This document shows, one piece after another, positions 35,370 to 46,016 of a stretch of 64,000 bases of DNA. The translations under genes were made by a program, and so were the position numbers. Under the pieces are notes generated by a model, which worked only from the letters and a program-made list of their open reading frames with translations, ran no database searches and was not told the DNA's origin. The stretch is from Strobilurus pachycystidiatus (taxonomy: Eukaryota > Basidiomycota > Agaricomycetes > Agaricales > Physalacriaceae): the NCBI GenBank assembly GCA_019915135.1, contig JAHLMK010000006.1, positions 1,550,001 to 1,614,000 of the forward strand, written 5' to 3'. Position 1 is the first letter of the stretch. Every line of letters begins with the position of its first letter.

Positions 35370-37712
35370 TCACGCGTTATCGGTGCGATACTGCCCTACG
35401 ACGACATCCCAGATACGTTTCGTGTCTATGGATGCCTCCAGCCTCGCTGCAAGGAGGAACGCCCCACTGAGTTTGCGATTAAGGCTGTACGTCTCTCGAG
35501 GCGGAGGTGTGAGCCGATGCTGCAGCATAACCGGGATCTGCGCGCGGATCTCGGCCGTGATGTCTGCCCATTGGGATTTGGGTCCAAACGAGAACGGCTG
35601 GGCGGTGGTAGCCTTGAATGGCGTTGCGAGCAAGGTCATGGATTTGACGTGTGCGTCAATCATCATCTGGAGCCTTGTCAGGCAATGGTGACTGAAGTTG
35701 GATGGGCTGTCATACCTGGTCCTCCTCCCCTGTAAGGTAACCAATCTTGAGACTCAAATCGACACATGCTTGCCAGTCATCAGACGTTGCAGCCTCAAGA
35801 AGCCCTAGCCACCCATCCATGAACTCTTTCGAGTACTCTCTCGTAGCGCCGAAATCGACCAAGCCAATCTTGCGTTCCCGAGAGTCCCACAAGAAATTGG
35901 TCCAGTTCGGGTCAGTCTGCATCATGCGGAACTGGAAGAGCTCCTTCAAGCAGAGTTCTATCACTCGAGATGCGATCTGCGCGAGGATCAGAGACATTTT
36001 CGGGTATAGAGTGAAGGTCAACGAACGTCGTTCCGATCCGCTTGTGAGAGCGCTTTGACGTCTGCCTCCCCGACGCTGACGCCGTTTATGTGCTCCATTA
36101 TCAAAACGCGCTCAGTGCTTCCTTCCCACACCCACGGAACCTTGAATCGCTCGTCCCGTTCCAGGTTGGAAGCAAATTGCTTGGCAAACGACGCTTCTCG
36201 AGAGTAATTGCACTCGTCCGCAAGCTCGCCCTTCATGACCTTGAGCATAGTGAGTGAGCAACGCTCACTGATAAAGAAGGTTGACACCTACTGCAACTGT
36301 CCGGTCCAGGAAAAGACCCTTGGGCAGAAGACTTCCAGCAGTCAGCAAGAGTTTGATATATCCCAAGTCGCTATCAATGGAATTTGCGATATTCGGGAAT
36401 TGTATTTTGACCGCCACAGGAAGCCCATCATTCGTTGGAGACAGCTCAGGCTTTAAGACAGCGTGGTGCACTTGACCAATCGACGCAGCCGCAAACGGTA
36501 TCCGTTCGAAGGAGGCGAAGTGGGATGCCCAATCAGCGCCGAGCGCATCCTGCATGACTTTCTGTGTACAATTAGTCGTGATATGGACGCCATGCTGGCC
36601 ACAAACCTCCATCTGCCAATCTGGCATGTAGTGAGCACTATCCTGGACTCTTCGGAAGATTTGGTCGACTTCAGGCGGGAGAATATGTGTGTCTAGGGAG
36701 GCGTCAATCTAAGTTTTACCTGGATGATGCCACCCTTGTCCTACCTTGGATACTGAGAAATTGACCCAGCTTCAGAGCTGCGCCACGCATTTGTGATAGC
36801 TTTGTAACTAATCGCTTGATGTTCGCCTCAGTCATGACAAGTGAAGACCCGCCATTTCCACTGCTTCCAGTGCGCCGCACAAGCTCTGACGCGGCGCCAT
36901 AACCAAGAGAGGCGGCCAATCCTGTGCAAAATCATGAATTTCCTAATCTTTAGGGCTGGGGCGAGACGCACCTCCATAGTGGAACAGACGTGCGATTCGA
37001 GATGAAGGTACTTTGGACGAGGACAAATTGCGAGGTGTAGGTGTTAGTTCAGGCATATGGCTGACGCGCTCGAGGACAAGTTCTGGCTCGTCTTGTGGGG
37101 AAGGGTCAGACGGTACTGGATGCAGAGGTTCAGGTGAGGGTGAAAGGGGTGCCGACTGAGGCTCAGGCGAGTCATCGGTATATGAAAGTGGTGAGTTTTC
37201 GGAAGGGAGAGTGGGCACGTCTTCGACGGCGTGAACTGGCACGTCTTCGGCATGGAGAGCTGGCGCGTCATTTGAAAAGTCTTCCTCGAGTAATGATTCC
37301 ACAACTGCTGGCGCAGCTGAATTGTTCTCAGCTGGAACCTGTTAGGAAGTCAACAAAGAAAAGTGAGAAGAGTGGCCGCGGCGTACTAGCTCCTCTGGTA
37401 CGATTGGTACGATTGGTGCCGCTGTTTTGATCTCAGGCTGGACGCGAACATGTCTTGCTGGAGGGTCTTGTACGACAGCCTCGATCTTGTGTCTCGTTTG
37501 CTCGAAGAATCTAAGCAATGGCAAGATAGACGTACCTTTGTGTCAAGCAAGACCTCGTCTCCTACCGTTGGCTTCGGCTGAGGACGCGTAGGTCGTGTTC
37601 GGTAAATCGCGCCACCGGTGGCTTGCGCCGCTCTTATACGCGCTGCATGGGAGAGAACGTCGACTGCAGATGACACCACGCAGAGCCAGTTAAAAGCGGG
37701 GCCTGGCGGCAT
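35370..37712 (-). CDS. COQ8: COQ8/ADCK atypical kinase (ubiquinone biosynthesis)
   Basis: COQ8 is an atypical protein-kinase-like ATPase in the mitochondrial matrix that supports the coenzyme Q biosynthetic complex. On the minus strand the start at 37712 gives MPPGPAFNWLCVVSSAVDVL, followed by a long Pro/Glu-rich low-complexity section and then the conserved domain. This has the KxGQ signature (MRGAALKLGQFLSIQ), the Ala-rich loop that replaces the usual Gly loop (PFAAASIGQVHHAVL), ADECNYSREASFAKQFASNL, catalytic-loop RMMQTDPNWTNFLWD, and metal-binding IGLVDFGATREYSK. The C-terminus LLATPFKATTAQPFSFGP...HRLTPPPRETYSLNRKLSGA is typical. Stop at 35370-35372. About nine introns, no lesion. It runs convergent with the antiporter gene, 147 bases apart. 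Confidence 0.9.
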
Positions 37713-39065
37713 GCAGTACGAGGGCAAGGCGGAGTGCCCATTTCGGTCCACCCCGGTCCTTGCCTCAATGATCGAGGCGGGTCAGGGTGCATTCACTCGA
37801 ATTAGACTCAAACTCTCATGCCGCCGCTAGTTTTGACAACGTCGTTCCAATCTTGACGAGCTGAACTTGACCGTCTTCTCTATGCTTTCTGGCGTCGTCT
37901 CTCGACCGCTTCCTCCTCTGCGAATCTGCACAACTGTTATCGACGTCCCTTCTCTTGTCTAGGCTCTGTGGCGAACTCTATAAGGCTGATCATTTAAATT
38001 TCTCTGCCACCACAGCTCGCAATTGAAATCTGGCCTTTTTCAGCATTGCACTTCCTAGTCGACCGTATATGAGAAGGCGCACCACTGTTGCCGCCCGAGC
38101 GCTGAACGGATATGCAGTAACATCTTAGAGGCGTAACCGACACGGCGGTTTATAGTCACGGTCGGCTTGTGAACGTCGTATGGTCTGTCATCGCTGTTGT
38201 CGCAGATATGTTTCGCGTATCGAACGCTGTGCCATGATCATCATCCTAACAAGCTTGCAGAGGATTCACCTTGTCGTATGTCTTACTTCTCCCTTTCCCT
38301 GTGCCACGACCCAATTCAAACCCATCGAATCTTCAAGGCGTCGTCCTGAACGCATAAACCTCATACGCGTAAGCAATGGTCGCAGCCACGACGATGATTC
38401 CTCGAGCTCCCTCCGGTCTAGCTCCTCCACCCACCCAGAGGTGGCCAACGGTCTGGGATGAATGACACCTCAACAACAAAAGTCCTGGGCCCTCCGAGGA
38501 TCAGGCATGTCATAATTTTGTGAGGCGTATTAGTGTTGGGAACGTTCATACTAATTTTCCTAGGAGGATACATGTGTGCATGTTCGTGATCACTCGTCGT
38601 GCTTCCCTTCTCCAATTCGTCGCCCGGCGACTCCGCGCTGTTCCTGATGTGATGGACGTGCCATGGTTGTCCTCCAAATGAAAGTTCACACATGGGTCCA
38701 AGTATAAGCGAACACCACAACCACGTCCCATGACAAACCCGTTTATGGAGACTGCTTTGTCCTCGAGAAGGCTAGCCTCGCGTGATAAATGAAGTGTCCT
38801 CTCGCTTGCCGTGCCCTGACCGTGTCGGGTCCAATCACTCGAGTTATATAAACAGTACACACCGAAGGTTTGCGAGAGGGTGGTTTGAATAACGTAGAAA
38901 TGATATGCACAGATGAGTGAGAAAATGCGAATCTACGCGGATACAGTCGGTTGTGGTAATAAGTGACGGCTACTTTAAATACACGAGAAGAGTCGAACGA
39001 TGGTATGTTTGTGGTATACTGGATGGACATGCTCAGCCTGGAATCCCCAGGCTTAGGGTGATGTT
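37713..39065. other. Gene-free stretch of about 1.35 kb
   Basis: Upstream of COQ8 and downstream of the CFEM gene. It has short open frames on both strands (38180-38461 plus, 38546-38860 minus) with no recognised motif and no consistent splicing. A TATATAAAC at 38843 has no convincing gene after it in either direction. The first few hundred bases should hold the COQ8 promoter. Confidence 0.35.
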
Positions 39066-39710
39066 TTAGAGGAGAAGGGCCACAAAGGCACCGGCTACGA
39101 TCCCAGAAAGGGAGAAGCTTTGGAGGCTCAACGCGCCGTTGCTGTCCGAGGACGTGCTGGAGGATGGCTCAATGCTGATAGGGAAAGAAACGCGTCAGCA
39201 TCGGAGTTTAGAGCGCGATGGATAGTCGAATTACCTGGTGGTCGTGGCTGACACCGAAGTAGACGTGGCGGATCCACTCGCGCTGTTAAGGAAGGTCGAA
39301 GGAAGGACCGAGCTGGATTGGAGCGTGATTCCCTGATGGTGAGAAAAAAAAATGAGCGGCGACTACGGAGACGCGGAAAAAATGGAACGTACAACGGACT
39401 CGCAGACGCTTTCGGCGACGTTGAGCGCTTGTTGGAGGTCATCTCCAGTGCAGTGGTCCACTATGCAGGCGGTGGTCTCCTTGACGTAGTCCGAGTTGTT
39501 ACAGAGACAGGTTATGCTGGAAGCGCTGCATCCGTGGTAGTCGACGTTAACGAGACACTGGCTCGCGCAATCTGCATATCAGATGAGATAACATCGTGCC
39601 ATTGAAGGAGGAGACGGCATACCAGGATATTGGCGGCGCTCGAGGGTCAAGGTCGACGCCGAGACAGAGGTGGCCAACAAGGCAGAGACGACGGCAAGGG
39701 AGAAATACAT
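39066..39710 (-). CDS. GPI-anchored CFEM-domain protein
   Basis: CFEM domains are eight-cysteine extracellular modules of fungi, some of which bind haem. The start at 39710 gives a signal peptide (MYFSLAVVSALLATSVSAST) and a dibasic site (LERRQYP). The CFEM domain follows: DCASQCLVNVDYHGCSASSI, TCLCNNSDYVKETTACIVDH, CTGDDLQQALNVAESVCESV, with exactly eight Cys in the family spacing and the Asp near the second block that ligates haem iron in characterised members. A Ser/Thr-rich stretch leads to a C-terminal hydrophobic tail (IVAGAFVALLL) preceded by a possible GPI-attachment site around SDSNGA. Three introns (gtatgc, gtacgt and gtaatt donors). Stop at 39066-39068. Likely on the cell surface or wall. 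Confidence 0.9.
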
Positions 39711-39820
39711 AGTTAATTTATGAAAGAGGGCGGTGGAGTCGAACGAAGAGGGAGGAGAGAGTGTTCAAACCGGTACCGAATGAATGGTTGGTTGAGGAGA
39801 GGTGGAACGTAGTTCAACAT

Positions 39821-39826
39821 TTTATA
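39821..39826 (-). promoter_or_regulatory. TATA box of the CFEM gene
   Basis: TATAAA on the minus strand about 110 bases upstream of the ATG at 39710. The remaining DNA up to 40379 is the region between this promoter and the divergent eL31 gene; part of it near 40300 has the pyrimidine-rich look of a ribosomal protein promoter. Confidence 0.45.
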
Positions 39827-40379
39827 TCATTTGTGGGCGGCGTATCTAGCTATCCGCGTATGGGAGCTTGCTTGTGGCATGAGAAACGGAAGGATGGGCA
39901 GGGTTGTGGTGTGTGGTATGGTGTACCTGTCGGTGATGGGCTTGTCGAAAGGTTCTCATATGTAAGTATGCGGATGACCGTTGCTCTACTTATGATTTCT
40001 GATTGTGGACCAAGCGAGATAACATGAGAAGGAGGGAGGGTGATATTGATACACAGTCAAGGACAAGGGAGTAGCCAAAAGCAAAAACAAGGACACAAGT
40101 GGAGAGTGTTAAAAGAGAACAACACACATCAGAAGCGAAGGGCCCTGGTCCGGGACGAGGTGACTGAGGGCCAGATGCATGATTGGCACGATTGGCGGCA
40201 TGTCGTGCGGCGGCTCTGCAGGGTCGATTATTCGGACGTTACCGGTACTGCCGAAGCAAGCCACACTCGGCACTAAGCTTTAGTTTTCGCACGGACAGAC
40301 ATTTTCTCACGGACAGACACACGACGGCGTTAAGCAATATTTCTCGCCATCGACCTACCCGCCCTTAAGACTTCCCAAA

Positions 40380-40952
40380 ATGGTGCGCCACATATGCTTT
40401 GCCTGTCGCTAACAGAATGCTGACATCGTCCAGGTCACCGCCAAAAAGGTGCATATCCCCCGATATCGATGCGGCAGAGAGCAGGATTATTGACGGACTT
40501 GGCAGACTGGAAAGCGTTCGGCGCTGCAAGACGTTGTGACGAGGGAGTACACTATCCACCTCCACAAATTGGTGCACGGACGTTCATTCAAGAAGAGGGC
40601 TCCCTGGGCCGTCAAGTCGATCGTGGCCTTTGCGCAGAAGGCGATGGGAACGCAGGACGTGCGGCTCGACCCCAAACTCAACCAGGAGGTCTGGTCCCGG
40701 GGCATCAAGTCGGTCCCCCACAGGATGAGGCTAAAGCTTGAGAGTGCGTCGCATCTTGCCTTGCCTGGAGCTACTACTAACATGATATCCAGGGAAGCGT
40801 AACGACGATGAGAACGCAAAGGAAAAATTGTACACTTACGCCTCATACGTCCCCGTTACCACCTTCAAGGTGCGTTTGACCTTCGCATTTGATGAACATG
40901 TCCACTGACCTCTTCACAGGGCCTGCAGACATCGGTCGTCGACGCAGAGTAG
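40380..40952 (+). CDS. RPL31: Large ribosomal subunit protein eL31
   Basis: Component of the 60S subunit near the exit tunnel. The first coding exon holds only the ATG (40380-40382); the second is 15 nt (40434-40448, VTAKK); the third begins [20 protein letters not shown] and continues [20 protein letters not shown] and [33 protein letters not shown]. The fourth gives [26 protein letters not shown] and the last [10 protein letters not shown] with TAG at 40950-40952. Introns are gtgcgc, gtgcat, gtgcgt and gtgcgt. About 121 residues, normal for the family. The ATG is preceded by a pyrimidine-rich leader, usual in ribosomal protein genes. Early introns of this kind are typical of fungal ribosomal protein genes and may carry regulation. 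Confidence 0.95.
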
Positions 40953-40987
40953 ACATATGCATTACTGTCTCTGTATTTTTTTACATG

Positions 40988-41236
40988 TCATATGCTATGC
41001 TCTGCCATGATTTCCCGAACTGCCGTATCCTTCGACTCCATCGCTCGCCTGATTGCCAGGGCAAATTCGACGATGTATCCCGATGTTTTGTTGAGCACGC
41101 AGGTACCCCGGAATGCCAGCGGCCGAAAATTATGTGGTGAAGCCGAGGGAGGCGACTGCTGACTAGCGCTTTCCCCCTGATGATAACTATCTAGTTTTCG
41201 GCGACGAAACTCCTTCTTGGAAACACGACGAGTCAT
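40988..41236 (-). CDS. Possible small basic protein
   Basis: An uninterrupted 82-codon frame starts with ATG at 41236 (MTRRVSKKEFRRRKLDSYHQ) and ends at 40988-40990. The N-terminus is strongly basic, the rest mixed (NKTSGYIVEFALAIRRAMES). It sits tail to tail with eL31 (35 bases) and head to head with the methyltransferase, a slot where a gene would fit. I do not recognise the family and it could be chance; an internal GT...AG pair might also remove part of it. Confidence 0.35.
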   Translation of the reverse strand: MTRRVSKKEFRRRKLDSYHQGESASQQSPPSASPHNFRPLAFRGTCVLNKTSGYIVEFALAIRRAMESKDTAVREIMAEHSI

Positions 41237-41360
41237 ATCTTCTGCGACCTTGTGCTCTACAATCTAGGGTCTAGCCGCTATGGACATTACACCCACAGTT
41301 TTCCAGTTGCATGTCTATTCCTGGCGGACGTCCGACGTCTATCTTTGATCAACCGATGCA

Positions 41361-41366
41361 TATAAG
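41361..41366 (+). promoter_or_regulatory. TATA box of the methyltransferase gene
   Basis: TATAAG 51-56 bases upstream of the ATG at 41417, predicting a short leader of about 25 bases. Confidence 0.45.
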
Positions 41367-41416
41367 TACAGCTTTGACCTCAACAGTCATTTACTTTCCC
41401 CACAAGACCCAACGAT

Positions 41417-42067
41417 ATGGCCCTCGAGAACCCTAAGAGCGTCGTGGAGAGAGGCTACGACCAAGTCGCGCCGCAATACTTTGCCTGGGCCACCCCAAGG
41501 CCTACCACCACGCGTGCAGCCTACATCGACCAGCTCGTCGGCTTAATCCCCGCAGGCGCCAAGGTCCTCGAGCTCGGATGCGGCGCAGGTGTTCCGAGCA
41601 CGCAGACGCTCATCAAGCACGGCTTCGACGTGACAGGCGTGGACATCTCCGCCTCGCAGATCACCCTCGCCAAGGAGCACATCCCCGAAGCGACGCTCAT
41701 CCAGAGCGACATGATGGCGCTCACCTTCGAACCCGGCAGCTTCGACGCTGTGGTTGCGTTTTATTCGATTTTTCATCTGCCGAAGGAGGAGCAGGGGCAG
41801 ATGATCGGGAAGATCAAGACGTGGTTGAAGGAGGGCGGGTGGATGTTGTTCAACTTGGGTGCAAACGAGGGCGATATCATTCGTGAGGACTGGATGGGAG
41901 TCACCATGTTTTCGAGCGGACTTGGTGTCGAGGGGACGAGGGCTGTGCTCAAGAAGGAAGGAGAGGGGCTGAGGATCGTAGTTGACGAGATCGCGGTTGA
42001 GAAAGTTGGTCGAATGGAAGAGAAATTCCATTGGATTATGGCGGTCAAAGAACCCAAGGAAACATGA
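41417..42067 (+). CDS. Class I SAM-dependent methyltransferase
   Basis: Single-exon 216-residue protein. The SAM-binding Rossmann fold is clear: motif I KVLELGCGAGVPSTQTL, the acidic end of strand 2 in FDVTGVDISASQITLAKEHI, motif II-like ATLIQSDMMALTFEPGSFDA and VVAFYSIFHLPKEEQGQMIG, then the strand WMLFNLGANEGD. The substrate is unknown; the family includes small-molecule and ubiquinone-type methyltransferases (Methyltransf_25/11). The protein ends VKEPKET. It is intronless, unlike its neighbours, and has its own TATA box. No targeting signal is seen, so probably cytosolic. The following 420 bases to the next gene are empty of recognised features. Confidence 0.88.
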   Translation: MALENPKSVVERGYDQVAPQYFAWATPRPTTTRAAYIDQLVGLIPAGAKVLELGCGAGVPSTQTLIKHGFDVTGVDISASQITLAKEHIPEATLIQSDMMALTFEPGSFDAVVAFYSIFHLPKEEQGQMIGKIKTWLKEGGWMLFNLGANEGDIIREDWMGVTMFSSGLGVEGTRAVLKKEGEGLRIVVDEIAVEKVGRMEEKFHWIMAVKEPKET

Positions 42068-42488
42068 TATGCCATCACATCGTATACAGACCTTGGTTGA
42101 TAAGGGCAATACGTTGCTCACTATCAATGGTACTAGTCCTACTCTGCCCTTACATAATTGTACTCCCGATGGAAAGTCGACTAACTTGAAGACACTTTGG
42201 CGTTTGTAACAGTAGGAACGATTATCTTCCTAAGTACAACAAAGTCTGAAACGAGACTACTCTTGAATGGCCACCATCCCGGGCCAACCATCACATAGAA
42301 TTGGCCACGCTTCCTTTCAATGACTAAAAAGTCATGGAGTTATAGCTCAATTACAACAGCTACAATTGCACGTCCGCCGTTCGCGGAACTCTGCGCGTTC
42401 AACGTTCAAACACTCCGGATCGTCGACTTTGGACGATCTCGGTTACCGGGCCGACTTCCGCCACTTTACTCTCGTCCATCACACTGAA

Positions 42489-43550
42489 ATGCAATTTCCT
42501 CTCGAACTCGTCCATCACGTCGTGCATTATCTTGTCATCGAGTCTCGAGGATCCTCACAAGAACAAGAAGTCAACATCAAACCCCCATGGTCGTCCGTAG
42601 ACGGGTTCTCTCAATCCTCCAAAGCGTACCGCGCTGTCCTCTTCGAACATTGGTTCCAGCGCATATACCTCACCTGCGGGTCTGACCTCACGTCTCACGA
42701 CTTCCCAGAAATATTCACGAGGTGTACAAAGTGCGCCTCTTATCCCAATCTGTGGCTTGGCTTATAAGGAGTCCGGTCTGCATATAGGGAACTCCACTGT
42801 GTGCAAAGAAGCTACCCAACGCCCATCCAGATCTGGGACGTCGACGGATTGGTGCAGCTTCGACATATACGCATCGACTGGCTCAACAGCATACATGCGC
42901 CGCACCGTCCTTCGGCCACGGGGTGGAATCTGCACTTCTCAGGATTAGCATGCGCAAGAATCACCGAATTCGACTGCCGCGCAGACTTTCCGACGCCCAT
43001 GCTCATCTCGGCCATCGCGCAGACCTTCCCGGCGCTGCGCTGCCTCCGCCTCCGCCAGGTCAACATCTGGTGCGGTCTGTGCAATACGTGCTCCATTGTG
43101 TACTTCGAGGAGCCCGTACCGAGTGGGATCGTCTACACCAATGGACTGGGGCTTCCTGTACGTTCATTTATATCTTGGAGCAATCTGGTATACCTCGGAT
43201 CCCTGACGTTTATCCGGACACGGAATTAGACACACTATCTGAAGTCCCTCTCCGGCTTACAGCACCTCCAGTCCGTGCACATCAACCTCCCGGTGTATTC
43301 TTGGGGTAGCACGTCTTTGGGTGAGAATGAGAACATGTGGAGCGGAGAGTGTGATGACTGCATGGTGGTGAATTATAAAGATGATGAATTTCGGGCGGAT
43401 TGGGTGGAACGGAAGAAGACGATTCCCAGGGAGGAGCGGCCGCCGAATCTCAAAGAGGTGAGGTGGGAGTTTGAGAGGATGGTTGGGATGCCTAGCGGGT
43501 TTGAGGAGGAGGTGGCGGATCTCTTATTGGGACTAGTTGGCGAGTACTAG
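42489..43550 (+). CDS. F-box-like/LRR-type protein of unknown function
   Basis: The start at 42489 gives MQFPLELVHHVVHYLVIESR, which resembles the first helix of agaricomycete F-box-like proteins (FP.EL...I..YL), followed by FSQSSKAYRAVLFEHWFQRI. Later exons give a leucine-rich, repeat-like part: LVQLRHIRIDWLNSIHAPHR, ITEFDCRADFPTPMLISAIA, QTFPALRCLRLRQVNIWCGL CNTCS, then SGLQHLQSVHINLPVYSWGS and a charged C-terminus ending LLLGLVGEY at 43548-43550. At least three introns. Proteins of this type are abundant and variable in mushrooms and most are unstudied; a role in SCF ubiquitin ligases is inferred only from the N-terminal resemblance. Confidence 0.65.
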
Positions 43551-43854
43551 TAAGCTGGTAGCGTGCGTCGCTTGTTTCACTCCATACCTGCTGATAAACA
43601 TCCCTTGTGCTCGTGCGGTACTGAAACCATCAACTTCTTTGGCGCAACTAATACCAAGCACAACTACGGCACCATCGACGGACACATTGCCCATAACTAT
43701 AATAACAACCATCGTGAAAAGCCTGGCAAAAGTTCGGACCATGTGTTTCGCGCTTCGTAACACTTCGTATGGAGGTGCAACTTCTGCCGCATTGCCATGG
43801 CGCTTGAACCGACCTTCCGACAATTGTAAAAGGTCACAGGGTGGTGTAGTAAAT

Positions 43855-43860
43855 TATAAA
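43855..43860 (+). promoter_or_regulatory. TATA box of the lactonase-family gene
   Basis: TATAAA 48-53 bases upstream of the ATG at 43908. The stretch 43551-43854 is otherwise without recognised features. Confidence 0.5.
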
Positions 43861-43907
43861 ATGGGACCGCCAGGTCGCATCTCGCCTCCTTCTCTCACGA
43901 CACGACC

Positions 43908-45077
43908 ATGGTCAATTTCACGATCCTCGCAGGCGGCTACGACGTCTTCATCGCCAGCTACCTCTTCAACTCTGACGCGTCAACGCTTTCCCTCATAAAC
44001 CAATACCCGTCCGGATCCAATCCGTCGTGGATAACGGCGCATCCTACAAACCAAAGTATATTCTAGTACGCAGTCAACGTTCTTATCATGAGGGAAGATC
44101 TTTTTTTAACCACTCAATACAGTGCGACCAACGAGAACAGCCCCGGAGCCGTGCAATCGTTCACCGTGACACCTGACGGAGTGGTATCGAGCGCCGTAGA
44201 TACTGTAGCTACGGACGGCGACAGCCCTGCGTTCGCCGTCGCGCTCTCCACAGGCCAGGTCGCCGCGATGAACTACGGCTCGGGAAATGGTCGCGTCATA
44301 CCCACCACCCCCACACCATTGCAGTTTAACGGGTCTGCTGGCGTGGTCACATTCCCTCCACCAGCAGGCGGCGTCTCGCACCCGCACATGGCCTTGGAGT
44401 ACGGCAGTGAGATCCTCGTACCCGACTTGGTAAGTAGGCCTTACGTGCTTTGAGAAAGCATAGCGTGCTGATAGTATCAAAAGGGAGCTGATACCGTCTG
44501 GCGGCTCGTCGAAGATGGATCGCCTGGCAGCTGGCGTATCGCTGGGTCAATCGACCAGCCGACGGGCAGCGGGCCGCGGCACATTCACGTTCGCGACGAC
44601 CTGCTGTACACGATCCATGAGTTGTCCTCGACGCTGACCATCCAAGCCATACCCGTCCTCGGCAGCACGAACACCTCTGCGCTCCTCGCCAACGTGTCCA
44701 TCATCCCCTCGGACCCGCCAGCCGGTGCTTCGTACGGCGCCGCCGAGATCCTGATGCCTGCTGCAAACGCCAAGTTCCCCGTTGACTACATTTATGTGTC
44801 GAACCGCAACATCGGAACGGCGGATTCGCGCGGAGACTCGGTCGCAATCTTTGAGTATACGGAGGGACAGCTGAAGCTCATCGAGCAGGCGTACACGGGA
44901 CTGGACCAGGTGAGGGGCATGGAATTTGGGGGCGAGAATTCGGAGTATCTGGTTGCGAGCGGCGTTGTCGGGAGTGGGGGCGTTGCTGTGTTTGAAAGGA
45001 CCAATGGGGGAAAGAACTTGACGGAGGTGGCGAGGAACACTGATGTTCTCACTAGGACGTCGTTCTTGTGGCTGTAG
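43908..45077 (+). CDS. Lactonase-family seven-bladed beta-propeller
   Basis: Related to 6-phosphogluconolactonase and carboxy-cis,cis-muconate cyclase (PF10282 type), which act on lactones. The start at 43908 gives MVNFTILAGGYDVFIASYLF then STLSLINQYPSGSNPSWITA HPTN. Repeated blade motifs follow: GAVQSFTVTPDGVVSSAVDT, GDSPAFAVALSTGQVAAMNY, GGVSHPHMALEYGSEILVPD L, SGPRHIHVRDDLLYTIHELS, YIYVSNRNIGTADSRGDSVA and IFEYTEGQLKLIEQAYTGLD. The HPH and GPRHIH motifs are typical of the family's metal or substrate site. Three exons with introns near 44050 and 44430, stop TAG at 45075-45077. No signal peptide. The substrate cannot be told from the sequence. Confidence 0.85.
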
Positions 45078-45156
45078 TGCTGCGTGTCATACAGAATGCA
45101 ATAACAGACGTTGAGACGGAAGCATATGAACGGATAGCATAAGGTACAACTGGGTA

Positions 45157-45954
45157 CTATCGCATCTGTCTGTCCTCAAAAAATCTCTGTGAATGGACGT
45201 AAGAGAGGTGGTCCTCTGAGCAACGAAACTGCTTGCCTTCAAATGCCTTAGCTGCCATGCACAAGTCGCAACGAGTACCACAATCTGCACCACACTGTAC
45301 CACACCGCGCGGCTGTTAGTCGCCTCGCTCAAATTCCGATAGTCCGACTCTCGTTCCCGCTGGTACTGCTGCTCGCGCCGTATGTCCTCCAGCTTCTGGT
45401 TCAGATCCCTGATCTTCCCCGCCATTTCCGAGACGTGCGTGCGGTCGTGGTCCTGGTTGGGCTTGGTCTTGCCGACGACGATGTCGAGGTAGAGGCGAAT
45501 GTGGGTCGAGGAGAACCACGAGGTGTAGTTGGTCGAGAGGCAGATGGAGTGGTCGCCCGAGTCGTGCGAGGTGAACGTAAAGCGCCCGTCCGACGGGCCT
45601 TTTGTTTTGACGACGGTCTCGCCCGAATCGACTTCCTGTCAATGCGCCAAAAAAGGTGAATACGTGTTCACGCAGCCGCGGGCGGGCGCACCTCGACTTC
45701 AACGTGTATTCCCAGCGCGTCGTCCTTTACATATGCCTGCTGGGCCTCTGACCACTCCAGCGCAGTGTAATGGCCTGGGTGTGCACGATTAGCAGGGCCG
45801 TAGTTGCCGGCTTTACGGATGGCGCACCCTCAACGACGGTGTCCGTCGGCAGCTCCTCAATGAAACAACGTTTCTCATTGGCGTCGAGATAGAAATGGAG
45901 CGCGTTTGCGACCGCAAACGAGAGCGAGAGGACGCAAAGCGGTAGCAGGCGCAT
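45157..45954 (-). CDS. p24 (EMP24/GP25L) family cargo receptor
   Basis: p24 proteins cycle between ER and Golgi and load cargo, including GPI proteins, into COPII vesicles. The start at 45954 gives a signal peptide (MRLLPLCVLSLSFAVANA) followed by LHFYLDANEKRCFIEELPTD, the GOLD domain, a coiled coil (MAGKIRDLNQKLEDIRREQQ) and a membrane helix (AVWYSVVQIVVLVATCAWQL). The cytosolic tail decides sorting: splicing out a 50-nt intron with a GC donor (45236-45187, AAG/gcaagc...cattcacag) gives RHLKRFFEDRQMR, with the FF motif that binds COPII, and a stop at 45157-45159. If that intron is kept, the tail becomes an unrelated sequence without FF, ending at 45087. Head to head with CAF40, starts 62 bases apart. 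Confidence 0.9.
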
Positions 45955-46016
45955 GGGTGCAAAGGAAACAGATGTAACGCTCGTGACACTCATCAGCCCT
46001 GTCTCTTCCTCTCGCC
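45955..46016. promoter_or_regulatory. Compact bidirectional promoter, p24 / CAF40
   Basis: Only 62 bases separate the ATG of the p24 gene (minus strand) from the ATG of CAF40 (plus strand). Both 5' untranslated regions and the shared core promoter must overlap this stretch or reach into the opposite coding region. No TATA box is visible. Confidence 0.55.

Noticed and set aside
41543..42127. 194-codon minus-strand frame opposite the methyltransferase
   Set aside because: It is the antisense shadow of a clear SAM methyltransferase with C-ending codons, which leaves the opposite strand open.
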